Positions 8,907-17,592 of a stretch of 64,000 bases of DNA are shown one piece after another (position 1 is the first letter of the stretch; every line of letters begins with the position of its first letter). A program made the position numbers and the translations under genes. The DNA is from Mangrovimicrobium sp048323675. GTDB lineage: Bacteria > Pseudomonadota > Gammaproteobacteria > Pseudomonadales > Halieaceae. Where the stretch lies: assembly GCF_048323675.1 (NCBI RefSeq), contig NZ_JBLWFK010000008.1, positions 1 through 64,000 on the forward strand. Direction: 5' to 3'. Below the pieces are notes generated by a model, which saw nothing but the letters and a program-made list of their open reading frames with translations, had not been told where the DNA came from and searched no databases.

Positions 8907-10510
8907 CCGGCGGACAGCTCGGCCTGCAGCTTGTGCTTCAGTACCTTGCCCGCGTCGTTCTTGGGCAGGCTGTCGCGCAGGGCCACCTGCTCCGGAATCT
9001 TGAACTTGGCAACCCCGGCGTCGATCAGGAAAGCCGCCAGCGCCGCGACATCCGGCTGCGCAGCGCCGCGCGGTACGATCACCGCGCAGGCCCGCTCGCC
9101 GGTTTTCGGGTCCGGCAGCCCGACAATGGCCACCTCGGCAATGGCGGGATGGCCGACCAGCAGGTCCTCCACCTCTTTCGGTGCGATGTTCTCGCCATTG
9201 CGGATGATGATGTCCTTGATCCGCCCGGCGATCACCAGGTAGTCCTCGTCCACCCAGCGACCGATGTCCCCGGTGCGGTAGAAACCCCGCGCATCGAAGA
9301 CCTTCGCCTCGTCGCCGGCATGCACATAGCCCACCAGCATCTGCGGCCCGCGGGCCAGCACTTCGCCGGCCTCTGACAACTCGACCTCGGCAATTCCGGG
9401 GCGGCCGTCGGTCTCGGCGGCGTGGTCGATGTCGGCGGCATCGGTGACACCCACGGTGGTAACCGGCACTTCCGTGGAGCCATAGACCCGGGTGACCACC
9501 GCCTTCTCGAAATAGTCCGCGGCCTCGCGAATCAGCGAGGGCGGCACCGAGGCGCCGCCGCAGATAAACACCTTGAGGTCCGGCAGGCGGGTGCCCGCTT
9601 CCCGCGCGGCGGCGAGCAGCGCCACCAGGAAGGGGGTGGCGCCGGCAAAGTGGGTGCAGCGTTCCTGCACCAGGTGCTGCACGCCCTCCACCGGGTCCCA
9701 GCGCTCCATCAGTACCGCGGTGGCGCCCAGCAGCAGCGGGATTTCAAACGCGTAGATGGAGCCGCCGATGTGGCTGATCGGCGAAGCCACCAGGAAGGCG
9801 TCGCCCGGCGCTACCAGCCAGTGCTCGCCGAGCTGGCGGATCAGGGCGTGGATCGAGTTGTGGCTGTGCATCACCCCCTTGGGACTGCCGGTGGTGCCGG
9901 AGGTATACATGATCATGCGCACCGCGTCCGGCTCGGGGGGCTGCAGTGCGCAGGCGATATCGCTATCCAGCAGGGCGGCATAGGACTCGTGGGGGCCCGC
10001 GTTGCCGCGCAGGGCCACCACGTCCGGCGGCTCGGGCAACTCGCCCACCACCGTGTGCAGCATGTCCACGTAACTGTAGCCGCGGAATTCGGCGGGGATG
10101 AAGATCATCCGGCAACCGACGTCCTGCAGCATGAAGCGCAGGTCGTGCTCGCGCAGGGAGGGCAGCACCGGGTGGGCGATCATCCCGGCGAGGGTGGCGG
10201 CCATATAGATGACGGCCGCCTCGCTCCAGTTGGGCAGCATGAAGGACACCACACTGCCGGTCGGGTGGCGGCTGGCCATCACCCGGGCCAGCACGTCAGC
10301 CTGGCGATACAGTTCGCCGGCGGTAAGGCGGGTCTCGCCCTCCACCACCAGCACCCGCGCGGGGTTGTCGCGGGCTTCCCGCACCAGTACCTCGGCAAGC
10401 GTTTCGCGTACCCACAGGCCCCTGTCGTAGGCGGCCTGTGCACGGGCTTCGTCCCAGCGCACGGAACGTCCGGCGATCTCGCGGCGCGCCGGGTTTACTG
10501 CTGTCTGCAT
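8903..10510 (-). CDS. AMP-dependent acyl-CoA ligase
   Basis: A 535-residue member of the ANL superfamily that activates a carboxylic acid to its CoA thioester through an acyl-adenylate. The P-loop MYTSGTTGSPKGV is at 201-213. Further on are the VYGSTEVP motif (A5), the YRTGDIGRW hinge (A7/A8) and the C-terminal catalytic Lys region (LPKNDAGKVLKHKL). It resembles medium-chain or cyclohexanecarboxylate-type ligases. The ATG at 10510 was preferred over an upstream GTG at 10543, though neither has a strong ribosome site. It is divergent from the SDR-P450-SDR-hydratase-SDR operon and probably activates the acid those enzymes process. Confidence 0.9.
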   Translation of the reverse strand: MQTAVNPARREIAGRSVRWDEARAQAAYDRGLWVRETLAEVLVREARDNPARVLVVEGETRLTAGELYRQADVLARVMASRHPTGSVVSFMLPNWSEAAVIYMAATLAGMIAHPVLPSLREHDLRFMLQDVGCRMIFIPAEFRGYSYVDMLHTVVGELPEPPDVVALRGNAGPHESYAALLDSDIACALQPPEPDAVRMIMYTSGTTGSPKGVMHSHNSIHALIRQLGEHWLVAPGDAFLVASPISHIGGSIYAFEIPLLLGATAVLMERWDPVEGVQHLVQERCTHFAGATPFLVALLAAAREAGTRLPDLKVFICGGASVPPSLIREAADYFEKAVVTRVYGSTEVPVTTVGVTDAADIDHAAETDGRPGIAEVELSEAGEVLARGPQMLVGYVHAGDEAKVFDARGFYRTGDIGRWVDEDYLVIAGRIKDIIIRNGENIAPKEVEDLLVGHPAIAEVAIVGLPDPKTGERACAVIVPRGAAQPDVAALAAFLIDAGVAKFKIPEQVALRDSLPKNDAGKVLKHKLQAELSAG

Positions 10511-10628
10511 AGCGGAGTCTTCATCGTAGCCAATAGTCAACACAGGTGATTATAATGTGCTTCATTTTAATGGGCCGGCGCGCTAAAGTACACGCGGCTC
10601 GCAAGTATACAAATAGAAAGGCTAATCC

Positions 10629-11387
10629 ATGGAAGTTGCAATCATCACCGGTGCCGGCAGTGGCATCGGCCTCGCTACCGCCAAAGAAATGCACAGCCGC
10701 GGCATGGCCGTGGTCGGTGTCGGTCGCGACCAGGGCAAGCTGGACAAGCTGGCTGAGGAAATCGGCGAGACCGACCGCCTGCTGACCCTGTCCGTCGACA
10801 TCACCGCCGACGACGCCCCGCAGACCATCGTCAACGCCACCCTCGAGCGCTTCGGCGAGATCACCTACCTGGTCAACAACGCCGGTATCGGCAGCCCCAA
10901 GCCGCTGCACGAGACCGACGACGCCACCCTCGACCACTTTCTCGGCATCATGCTGCGCGCGCCCTTCCGGCTGGCCCGGGACGTCATCGTCCACATGAAA
11001 CCGGGCTCGGCGATCATCAACGTCACCTCCACCTTCGCGGTGGTCGGCGGCCGCCGCGGCGGCGCGTACTCGGCAGCCAAGGGCGGCCTGACCTCGCTGA
11101 CCCAGCACATGGCCTGCGAGTACGGCGCCCAGGGCATCCGTTCCAACTGTGTCGCCCCGGGCGTGACCATGACCGACATGGTGCGCGAGCGCCTCAACGA
11201 CCCTGCCTTCCGCCGCATGCAGGTGGACATGACGCCCTACCCGCGGCTCGGCGAGGCGGAAGACATCGCCAGCACTATCGCCTTCCTCTGCTCCAAGGGC
11301 GGCGAGTTCATCAACGGCCAGACCATCGTGGTCGATGGCGGCTGGTCATCCACCAAATACGTCGCCCCCGAGGCGCTGGAAGGCTAG
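10629..11387 (+). CDS. SDR-family oxidoreductase
   Basis: A classical 252-residue short-chain dehydrogenase. TGAGSGIG (7-14) binds the dinucleotide, NNAG is at 83-86, the catalytic Ser at about 134 and YSAAK at 147-151, and the C-terminal region ends in the usual GGEFINGQTIVVDGGW. A basic residue after the second strand (GRDQ) is compatible with NADP, but cofactor choice is not certain. It is the first gene of a five-gene plus-strand operon with a P450 and a hotdog hydratase. Dehydrogenation of a secondary alcohol made by the P450 or by hydration of an enoyl-CoA is the likely step. Confidence 0.92.
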   Translation: MEVAIITGAGSGIGLATAKEMHSRGMAVVGVGRDQGKLDKLAEEIGETDRLLTLSVDITADDAPQTIVNATLERFGEITYLVNNAGIGSPKPLHETDDATLDHFLGIMLRAPFRLARDVIVHMKPGSAIINVTSTFAVVGGRRGGAYSAAKGGLTSLTQHMACEYGAQGIRSNCVAPGVTMTDMVRERLNDPAFRRMQVDMTPYPRLGEAEDIASTIAFLCSKGGEFINGQTIVVDGGWSSTKYVAPEALEG

Positions 11388-11433
11388 CCGGTATCGCCCT
11401 CCCCGATGCATCCACAGATGCAGGAGCATGGCC

Positions 11434-12645
11434 ATGCAGAGCATTGACGAACTGGACCTCGCGGAACTGCCGGTACTGGAACCGGACTTCCCCCTGGACC
11501 CCCTGCCGGCCTTCAGGTCGGCGCGGGAGCAACACCCGTGGCTGGCGAAGAGCGCGGTCGGCTACCTGGTGCATGAATACGAGGCCATCAAGGATCTCTA
11601 CTTCATGGACGACAAGCTGCACTTCGCCACCGAGAACATCGTCGAGTTCATGGGCGCCCGCGGCACTCCATGGGGAAATTTCACCGAGGGCCTGATGATC
11701 GTCAAGCAGGGCGCGGAACACGCCCGGGTGCGCAGCAACGTCGCGCCGGTTTTCACCCCGCGCAACGTCAACCGCTTCCGCGGCCTGATGCGGGAAACCG
11801 TATCCCGCCTGCTCGACGAATGGGCGCCGAAGGGCGAGTTCGATTTCGCCGAGTTCGCCGCCAATTTCCCGGTGCGGGTGATGTGCAGCATCATCGGCGC
11901 GTCCCCGGACGTAGTGCCCACCCTGCGCGAGTCGCTGGAAACCCAGGGCATGAGCTTCAGCATGGACCCCACGATGATGCCCGCCGCCAACAAGGCCATA
12001 ACTGCCCTGATGGACTTCGCGGCGCAACTGATCGCCGAGCGCCAGCAGAATGGCAACCCCGGCGAGCCGGACCTGCTGGACGAATTGCTGGCGGCCAACG
12101 AAGGCGGCAACCTGAGCGACTACGAGATGCAGAACCTGCTGGTGTTCGTGTTCGCCGCGGGCTACGACACCTCGAAGAACATGCTCACCTTCACCATGTA
12201 CGAAATGCTGGAACGACCGGAGGCCTGGCAGCGCTGCGCCGAGGATCTGGCCTACTGCACGAAGGTGATGGAGGAGACCCTGCGCTACCACAGCGTGTCC
12301 AACGTGCCGCGCACCGTGGTGGAAGAGTTCAGCTACCGGGATGTGGTTTTCCCGGTGGGCACCAACCTGCAGTTCATCCTCACCCTCGCCGGCCGCGACC
12401 CAGGGGCCTTCGATCACCCCGATGATTTCGAGCCGGAGCGCCCGCAGCGCAACCGGCACCTCGCCTTCGGCCGCGGGGAACATATCTGCCTCGGCCAGTT
12501 CCTGGCGCGGGCGCAGATCGAGGAGGGACTGCACCTGATGGCCCAGCGCCTGCGCAACCCGCAACTGAACGGCGCCGTCAGCTGGCGGCCCTTTGTCGGC
12601 GTGTGGGGCCTGCGCTCCCTGCCCATCCGCTTCGAGCCGGCCTGA
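11434..12645 (+). CDS. Cytochrome P450
   Basis: A 403-residue soluble bacterial P450. AGGAG lies seven bases before the chosen ATG; an ATG two codons earlier would be too close to it. The oxygen-activating I-helix motif is FAAGYDTSKN, the K-helix ExxR is EETLRYH, and the heme-binding loop is FGRGEHICLG with the axial Cys near residue 352. The layout is that of CYP families acting on terpenoids, steroids or alicyclic acids. No ferredoxin or reductase is nearby, so electrons must come from partners encoded elsewhere. It sits between two SDR genes, consistent with hydroxylation followed by oxidation. Confidence 0.95.
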   Translation: MQSIDELDLAELPVLEPDFPLDPLPAFRSAREQHPWLAKSAVGYLVHEYEAIKDLYFMDDKLHFATENIVEFMGARGTPWGNFTEGLMIVKQGAEHARVRSNVAPVFTPRNVNRFRGLMRETVSRLLDEWAPKGEFDFAEFAANFPVRVMCSIIGASPDVVPTLRESLETQGMSFSMDPTMMPAANKAITALMDFAAQLIAERQQNGNPGEPDLLDELLAANEGGNLSDYEMQNLLVFVFAAGYDTSKNMLTFTMYEMLERPEAWQRCAEDLAYCTKVMEETLRYHSVSNVPRTVVEEFSYRDVVFPVGTNLQFILTLAGRDPGAFDHPDDFEPERPQRNRHLAFGRGEHICLGQFLARAQIEEGLHLMAQRLRNPQLNGAVSWRPFVGVWGLRSLPIRFEPA

Positions 12646-12714
12646 GGCCAGCGAGCGAAAACATGAATTTCAGCGGCGACCAGTACAGGCGCCGCACACA
12701 GTCTGGAGAAGCAC

Positions 12715-13557
12715 ATGCTTGAAAACAGCCTGAAAATGGACGGCCGCGTGGTCGTTGTCGCCGGCGCCACCGGCGGCGGGCTCGGCACCACGGTGTCCAG
12801 GCTGGCCGCCGAACAGGGCGCCACCGTGATTGCCGCCGGCCGTTCGCAGGAGAAGATCGACGCGGATCTCGCGCCGCTGGTTGCCGAGGGCCTGGCGATA
12901 ATCCCCGTGGTGGCCGATGTGGAGACCGCCGAGGGTATCGAGCGCATCATGGCGGCCGCCCGCGCCGCGGACGGGGAACTCTACGGCCTGGTCTGCATGG
13001 TCGGCGGCGGCCCGCCGCACACCTGGGCGCCGGCGACCAGAATGCCGCGCAGCGCCTGGAGCGAGATGTTCTCCAGGAACCTGGAGTCCATGTTCTTCAT
13101 GGCCCAGGCCTTCGCCGCGGAACTGCAGGCCCAGGGCCGGCGGGGCTCCATCGTCGCCGTGTCCTCGATCAGCGGCCTCGGGGCCGGCCCCTACCACATC
13201 GCCTACGCCACCGCGAAAGCGGCAATTCCGCCGGTGGTGCGCACCATGGCGCTGGAACTGGCGAAGGACGATATCCGGGTCAATGCCGTGGCCCCGGCGG
13301 CGATGATCGGCCCCAAGTCCCTGCTGCCGCCCAACCCGGAACTGGAGGGACGCGCCATTCCCATGGGCCGCCAGGGCCAGCATGCCGAGGTGGCCAACAG
13401 CATCATGTTCCTGCTCACCGACATGGGCAGCTACGTTACCGGCCAGACCCTCACCGTGGACGGGGGCATCACCCTCAAGCACGCGCACATCGATGAGGAC
13501 AACACACCGGTGATGATCACCAACGAGGCCTTCCTCAGGGCCATGAAAGGCGAATAG
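12715..13557 (+). CDS. SDR-family oxidoreductase (divergent)
   Basis: A 280-residue SDR with the cofactor motif GATGGGLG (17-24) and a YATAK active site (Tyr164-Lys168). It also has the substrate-side segment TGQTLTVDGGI near the C-terminus. The usual NNAG is replaced by MVGGG near 95-99, so this is an atypical member, and about 30 residues follow the usual SDR end. A typical AGAAG ribosome site precedes the ATG. It is the third gene of the P450 operon. The precise reaction is not assignable from sequence alone; an NAD(P)-dependent alcohol/ketone conversion is expected. Confidence 0.88.
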   Translation: MLENSLKMDGRVVVVAGATGGGLGTTVSRLAAEQGATVIAAGRSQEKIDADLAPLVAEGLAIIPVVADVETAEGIERIMAAARAADGELYGLVCMVGGGPPHTWAPATRMPRSAWSEMFSRNLESMFFMAQAFAAELQAQGRRGSIVAVSSISGLGAGPYHIAYATAKAAIPPVVRTMALELAKDDIRVNAVAPAAMIGPKSLLPPNPELEGRAIPMGRQGQHAEVANSIMFLLTDMGSYVTGQTLTVDGGITLKHAHIDEDNTPVMITNEAFLRAMKGE

Positions 13558-13607
13558 CGCAATACACCGGCGCCGCCGACGAATTTAATGACCGCAAGGA
13601 GAAAACC

Positions 13608-14774
13608 ATGACCGACAAGACACTGGATTGTTCCGATCTGGATAAATACATGGGCAAGCCGATTGATCCGGCGCGCATGAAGGAGCCGCTGCACAACAAC
13701 GACTTCCGCCGCTGGGTGCAGGCCATGCACTACCCCAACCTGCTGCACTACGACACAGACTTTGCTGCCGAAGGCCGCTACGGCAAGCTGGTCGCCCCGC
13801 AATCCTTTGCGGTTTCCTGCGACGACGGCCACGGTGCCGGCCCCGCCTGTGTCGGCTTCATCAAGGATTCGCACCTGCTGTTCGGCGGCGACGAGTGGTG
13901 GTTCTACGGGCCGAAAATCTATGCCGGCGACGAGATCACCAACGAAAAAATTCCCTTTGATTACGTGGTCAAGGAAACCGGTTTTGCCGGGCCGACCTGC
14001 TTCCAGCGCGGCGACAATTTCTACCGCAACCAGAACGGCGAACTGATCGCCAAGCAGCGTTCGACCGCCATTCGCTACCGCCAGGACCTGGCGGCGGAAA
14101 AAGCTGACAACAGCGACCAGTATGACGACCCGGAGTGGACCGACGCGCAAATCGAAGAGCTGGAAACGAAAAAATACGATTACATCAAGATGATGCACGA
14201 GCTCGGCCACGGCAAGCGCTACTGGGACGATGTCAGCGTCGGCGACAAACTGGTCACCCGCATTTTTGGCCCGCACACCATCGCCAGCTTCACCACCGAG
14301 TGGCGCGCTTACCTGTTCACCATCTGGGGCGGCACCCACCGTCCAGGCATCGACCTGGAGGCGATGGGCTACACCAAGGACATGGTCGGCCACGAGAACG
14401 ACCCGGTGATGGAACGCGACAACCCCGAGTGGACCGACGGCGCCTATTTCGGCCCCTCCCGCGGCCACCTGTTCCCGCGCTGGGCGCGCTATATCGGCAT
14501 GCCGCGCGCCTACGGCTACGGCGCCTCCATGGGCGCGTGGATCCTCGACTACCTGAACGGCTGGGCCGGTGAATGGGGCCAGGTCGTCCACTGCAACTCC
14601 TCCTACCGCGGCCCTGCGCTGACCGGCGACATCACCATCATGGATGCGGAAGTCGTCGACAAGATGGTCGACGAGGAGGGCCGCAACGTGGTGCAGGTGA
14701 AGGTCGCGATGACCACCCAGACCGGCACCGTCATGGCGACCGCGAAAGCGGAAATCGAGCTGCCCACAAAATAA
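13608..14774 (+). CDS. Double-hotdog MaoC/FAS1-like dehydratase
   Basis: A 388-residue protein with two hotdog regions. The N-terminal half carries the MaoC-like line MHYPNLLHYDTDFAAEGRYG and APQSFAV, where the His/Asp surroundings match (R)-hydratase active sites. The C-terminal half has GHLFPRWARYIGMPRAYGYG and SYRGPALTGDITI. Family members hydrate or dehydrate enoyl-CoA/3-hydroxyacyl-CoA esters, including steroid side-chain CoA esters. It lies 50 bases after the second SDR and 15 before the third SDR, which is of the 3-hydroxyacyl-CoA dehydrogenase kind, so the pair looks like a beta-oxidation step. A paralogue lies near 49 kb. Confidence 0.85.
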   Translation: MTDKTLDCSDLDKYMGKPIDPARMKEPLHNNDFRRWVQAMHYPNLLHYDTDFAAEGRYGKLVAPQSFAVSCDDGHGAGPACVGFIKDSHLLFGGDEWWFYGPKIYAGDEITNEKIPFDYVVKETGFAGPTCFQRGDNFYRNQNGELIAKQRSTAIRYRQDLAAEKADNSDQYDDPEWTDAQIEELETKKYDYIKMMHELGHGKRYWDDVSVGDKLVTRIFGPHTIASFTTEWRAYLFTIWGGTHRPGIDLEAMGYTKDMVGHENDPVMERDNPEWTDGAYFGPSRGHLFPRWARYIGMPRAYGYGASMGAWILDYLNGWAGEWGQVVHCNSSYRGPALTGDITIMDAEVVDKMVDEEGRNVVQVKVAMTTQTGTVMATAKAEIELPTK

Positions 14775-14789
14775 GACGGAGACCGGCAC

Positions 14790-15704
14790 ATGTCTGAGGA
14801 ACTGAATTTCGAGGGCCGCGTCGCGGTCATTACCGGCGCCGGCCGCGGCCTGGGCCGGGCCCACGCCCTGCTGCTCGCCGCCAACGGCGCCAAAGTCGTG
14901 GTCAACGATGTCGGCAGCAGCCTGCAGGGGGACGGCCCGGACGCCGGCCCCGCCCAGGAGGTTGTCGACGAGATCCGCGCCGCCGGCGGCGAGGCCGTGG
15001 CCAACACCGATTCGGTGTCCACCGCCGAGGGCGGCGAGGCGATCATCCAGGCCGCCTACGACGCCTTCGGCCGGCTGGACATCCTGATCCACAACGCCGG
15101 CAACGTACGCCGCGGCTCGCTCAAGGACATGAGCCACGAGGACTTCCACGCGGTCGTCGACGTGCACCTCATGGGTGCCTGGAACGTGGTGCGCCCCGCC
15201 TTCCCGCGCATGTGCGAGGCGGGCTACGGCCGCATCGTGCTGACCTCGTCCATCGGCGGCCTCTACGGCAACCGGGGCGTGGTCAACTATGCCGTCTCCA
15301 AGGCCGGCATGATCGGCCTGGCCAGCACCGCCGCGATCGAAGGCGAAGCCGAGGGTGTGAAGTGCAACCTCATCATTCCCGCGGCTGTCACCCGCATGGC
15401 CGAAGGCCTCGACATCTCCGCCTATCCGCCCATGGACCCGGAACTGGTCGCCCCCACTGTGGGCTGGCTGGCCCACGAGTCCTGCTCGGTGAACGGCGAG
15501 ATGCTGGTGTCCATCGCCGGGCGCGTTGCCCGGGCCTATGTCGCGGAAACTCCCGGCGTGTACCAGCCGGCCTGGACCATGCGCGAAGTGGGCGAGCGGA
15601 TGGAGGAGATCCGCGACACCTCCGAGCCCCTGATCTTCCCGGTGGTTACCGGGCATGCGGATCACATACGCTACAGCTTCGGGCGGGCGAACGCAGGGAA
15701 GTAG
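14790..15704 (+). CDS. SDR of the multifunctional-enzyme (3-hydroxyacyl-CoA dehydrogenase) type
   Basis: A 304-residue SDR close to the dehydrogenase domain of peroxisomal multifunctional enzyme type 2. TGAGRGLG is at 15-22, followed by the long loop NDVGSSLQGDGP typical of that group. HNAGN is at 101-105, SS at 153-154 and YAVSK at 167-171. These enzymes oxidise (R)-3-hydroxyacyl-CoA with NAD. Its position directly after the double-hotdog hydratase fits a hydratase-dehydrogenase pair in side-chain or ring beta-oxidation. It is the last gene of the operon and is followed by a palindromic repeat that may end transcription. Confidence 0.92.
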   Translation: MSEELNFEGRVAVITGAGRGLGRAHALLLAANGAKVVVNDVGSSLQGDGPDAGPAQEVVDEIRAAGGEAVANTDSVSTAEGGEAIIQAAYDAFGRLDILIHNAGNVRRGSLKDMSHEDFHAVVDVHLMGAWNVVRPAFPRMCEAGYGRIVLTSSIGGLYGNRGVVNYAVSKAGMIGLASTAAIEGEAEGVKCNLIIPAAVTRMAEGLDISAYPPMDPELVAPTVGWLAHESCSVNGEMLVSIAGRVARAYVAETPGVYQPAWTMREVGERMEEIRDTSEPLIFPVVTGHADHIRYSFGRANAGK

Positions 15705-15728
15705 GGGCTACCCCCGAGCGGGGTCAGC

Positions 15729-15793
15729 AAAAAAGGGGCAGAGTCTTGACTCTCTACCGAACGGGGTCAGAGTCGCGACTCTGACCCCTTTTT
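15729..15793. repeat. GGGGTCAG palindromic repeat, possible bidirectional terminator
   Basis: The stretch is bounded by AAAAAAGGGG and CCCCTTTTT. It contains a perfect 26-base palindrome (15763-15788, arms GGGGTCAGAGTCG) and a smaller GAGTC-TT-GACTC stem. It fills the gap between two convergent genes, ending three bases before the stop of the allophanate hydrolase. The flanking A and T runs let the RNA from either strand form a GC stem followed by U residues, so it could terminate both operons. The same core recurs at about 25.9, 28.9 and 43.4 kb, which points to a REP-like dispersed family. Confidence 0.8.
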
Positions 15794-15795
15794 CC

Positions 15796-17592
15796 CTACC
15801 GCGAAGCCAGCCAGTTTTTCCAGCCGCCAAACGCCGTAATCTCGGTGGCTCCTTCGATACCATAAGGTTCACAGATAAACCCGCTCGCTTCGGAGCCATC
15901 GGCAAGGCGCGTCCTGCCGATTCCCAGCGGCGCCGGAATACCCGCCACGAAGCTGCCAAACTCCGCCGCCGGCACCGACCAGACCTCCACCGCGATCGCC
16001 GCTCCGGCGCTCTCGTCCAGCACCAGCCCCGGGCGCAGCGGCGGCCCGCCGGCCAGCGCGTAGAGGCGGTAGACCGGCGCGGTCTGCGTCGCCTCTTTAA
16101 ACGTCGCGCCGCGTTCGCGCAGCTGCCAGTTCAGGGGCTGTCCGTGGAGGTGGGCGCCGCAGACCACCACGTCGATCCGCGACCCGTCGGTCGCCACCGG
16201 CGTTGCCGGGCTGTGGTGGACAGACTGGCCGCGCCCGGCGGGCAGCGGAATGCTCTGCTGGATGCGATTGGCGATGGACAGCAGCGCGCGGTCGGAGAAG
16301 GCCTTGCCGACCAGGCTGATACCAAAGGGCATGCCGGCAGCGGTAAAGGCCGAGGGCACCGCGACCGCAGTCATGTCCAGCAGGTTCATGAAGTTGGTGT
16401 AGTAACCGAGCTGGCTGTTGTAGAACACCGGCTCCGCGTGCAGTTCCTCGACGGTGAACAGGCGCCCGGCGGTAGGTGTCAGCAGGCAGTCGAGGCCCTC
16501 CATCTGCGCCATGCACTGCCCGCGCAGTTCCTCGAGCCGGTACTGGGCGCGGAACAGGGCGGTCGCCTTCGGCGCCTCGCCCTGGGCGATGATCTGGCGC
16601 ACCACCGGATTGACTACTTCCGGGCTCTCCTGCATCAGTGATTCGATCGCGAGATAGCGCTCGCTGACCCAGGGCCCCTCGTAGAGCAGCAGTGCCGCCT
16701 CGTCGAAGGGCGCGTAGTCGATCTCGACCAGCTCAAAGCCATCGGCGGAGAGGCGCTCCAGGGTCTGCTGCCAGGCCTGCTGGTAGGCCCCGTCACCGAA
16801 AAACCTGAGCTGGTGTTCGGGCACCACGCCGACCCGCAGCGGCCCGCTGCGCAGGCCGTAGTGGCGGGCGCGGTTGGCAAAGGTATTGGGGCGGCTGTAG
16901 CCGTCCGCCGCATCCTCGCCCTCGGCCACCGCGAGCACCGCGTTGGCGTCGTCGGCATTGAGGGTAAAGATGCTGATGCAGTCGAGGCTGCGGCAGGCGG
17001 GCAGCATGCCGCTGGCTGAAAGCAGGCCTTTGGTGGGTTTCAACCCCACCAGGTTGTTGAAGCAGGCCGGCACCCGGCCGGAGCCCGCGGTGTCGGTGCC
17101 CAGGCTGAAAGTGGCCAGGCCCAGCGCCACCGCCAGCGCGGAACCGGAACTGGAGCCGCCGCTGATGTAGTCGGGATCGAAGGCATTGCGGCCGGGACCG
17201 TGGGGTGAGCGGGTACCGTTGAGGCCGGTGGCGAACTGGTCGAGGTTGGTCTTGCCCAGCGGGATGGCGCCGGCGGCGATCAGCTGTTCCACCACCGCTG
17301 CGGAGCGCTCGGGAATGAAACTGAACTCGGGGCAGCCCGCGGTGGTGGGTATGCCGGCCAGGTCGATATTGTCCTTGATGGCGAAGGGCACACCCCACAG
17401 GGGCAGGTCGTCCATTGGCGTGCTTTCCAGCGCCTGCAGGTAGGGCTCGAACTCCGCCTCGCTCAACAGGTAGATCCAGGCATTGTGCCGGGCTGTCGCC
17501 GCGGCCTGTGCCAGCACCTGCTGCAACAGCGCCCGCGGGGTCAGTGTGCCCTCGCGATAGGCCCGCTGCAGCGCTTCGATATTCATGTCCAT
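15796..17592 (-). CDS. atzF: Allophanate hydrolase (AtzF type)
   Basis: A 598-residue protein that hydrolyses allophanate to ammonia and CO2. The N-terminal amidase-signature domain (about 1-430) shows the catalytic Lys (FAIKDNIDLAGIPTT) and the Gly/Ser-rich loop with cis-Ser and nucleophile (YISGGSSSGSALAVALG). The C-terminal domain (about 460-598) is the small allophanate-hydrolase extension, seen from LYALAGGPPLRPGL to the GGWKNWL end. The ATG overlaps the TGA of the carboxylase by one base (TGATG), so the two are coupled; a TTG one codon earlier is possible. It is the final step of the riboswitch-controlled guanidine operon. Confidence 0.93.
   Translation of the reverse strand: MDMNIEALQRAYREGTLTPRALLQQVLAQAAATARHNAWIYLLSEAEFEPYLQALESTPMDDLPLWGVPFAIKDNIDLAGIPTTAGCPEFSFIPERSAAVVEQLIAAGAIPLGKTNLDQFATGLNGTRSPHGPGRNAFDPDYISGGSSSGSALAVALGLATFSLGTDTAGSGRVPACFNNLVGLKPTKGLLSASGMLPACRSLDCISIFTLNADDANAVLAVAEGEDAADGYSRPNTFANRARHYGLRSGPLRVGVVPEHQLRFFGDGAYQQAWQQTLERLSADGFELVEIDYAPFDEAALLLYEGPWVSERYLAIESLMQESPEVVNPVVRQIIAQGEAPKATALFRAQYRLEELRGQCMAQMEGLDCLLTPTAGRLFTVEELHAEPVFYNSQLGYYTNFMNLLDMTAVAVPSAFTAAGMPFGISLVGKAFSDRALLSIANRIQQSIPLPAGRGQSVHHSPATPVATDGSRIDVVVCGAHLHGQPLNWQLRERGATFKEATQTAPVYRLYALAGGPPLRPGLVLDESAGAAIAVEVWSVPAAEFGSFVAGIPAPLGIGRTRLADGSEASGFICEPYGIEGATEITAFGGWKNWLASR

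Noticed and set aside
13431..15665. A 744-codon minus-strand frame across two genes
   Set aside because: It overlaps the SDR and hydratase genes that have complete catalytic motifs and is compositionally antisense.
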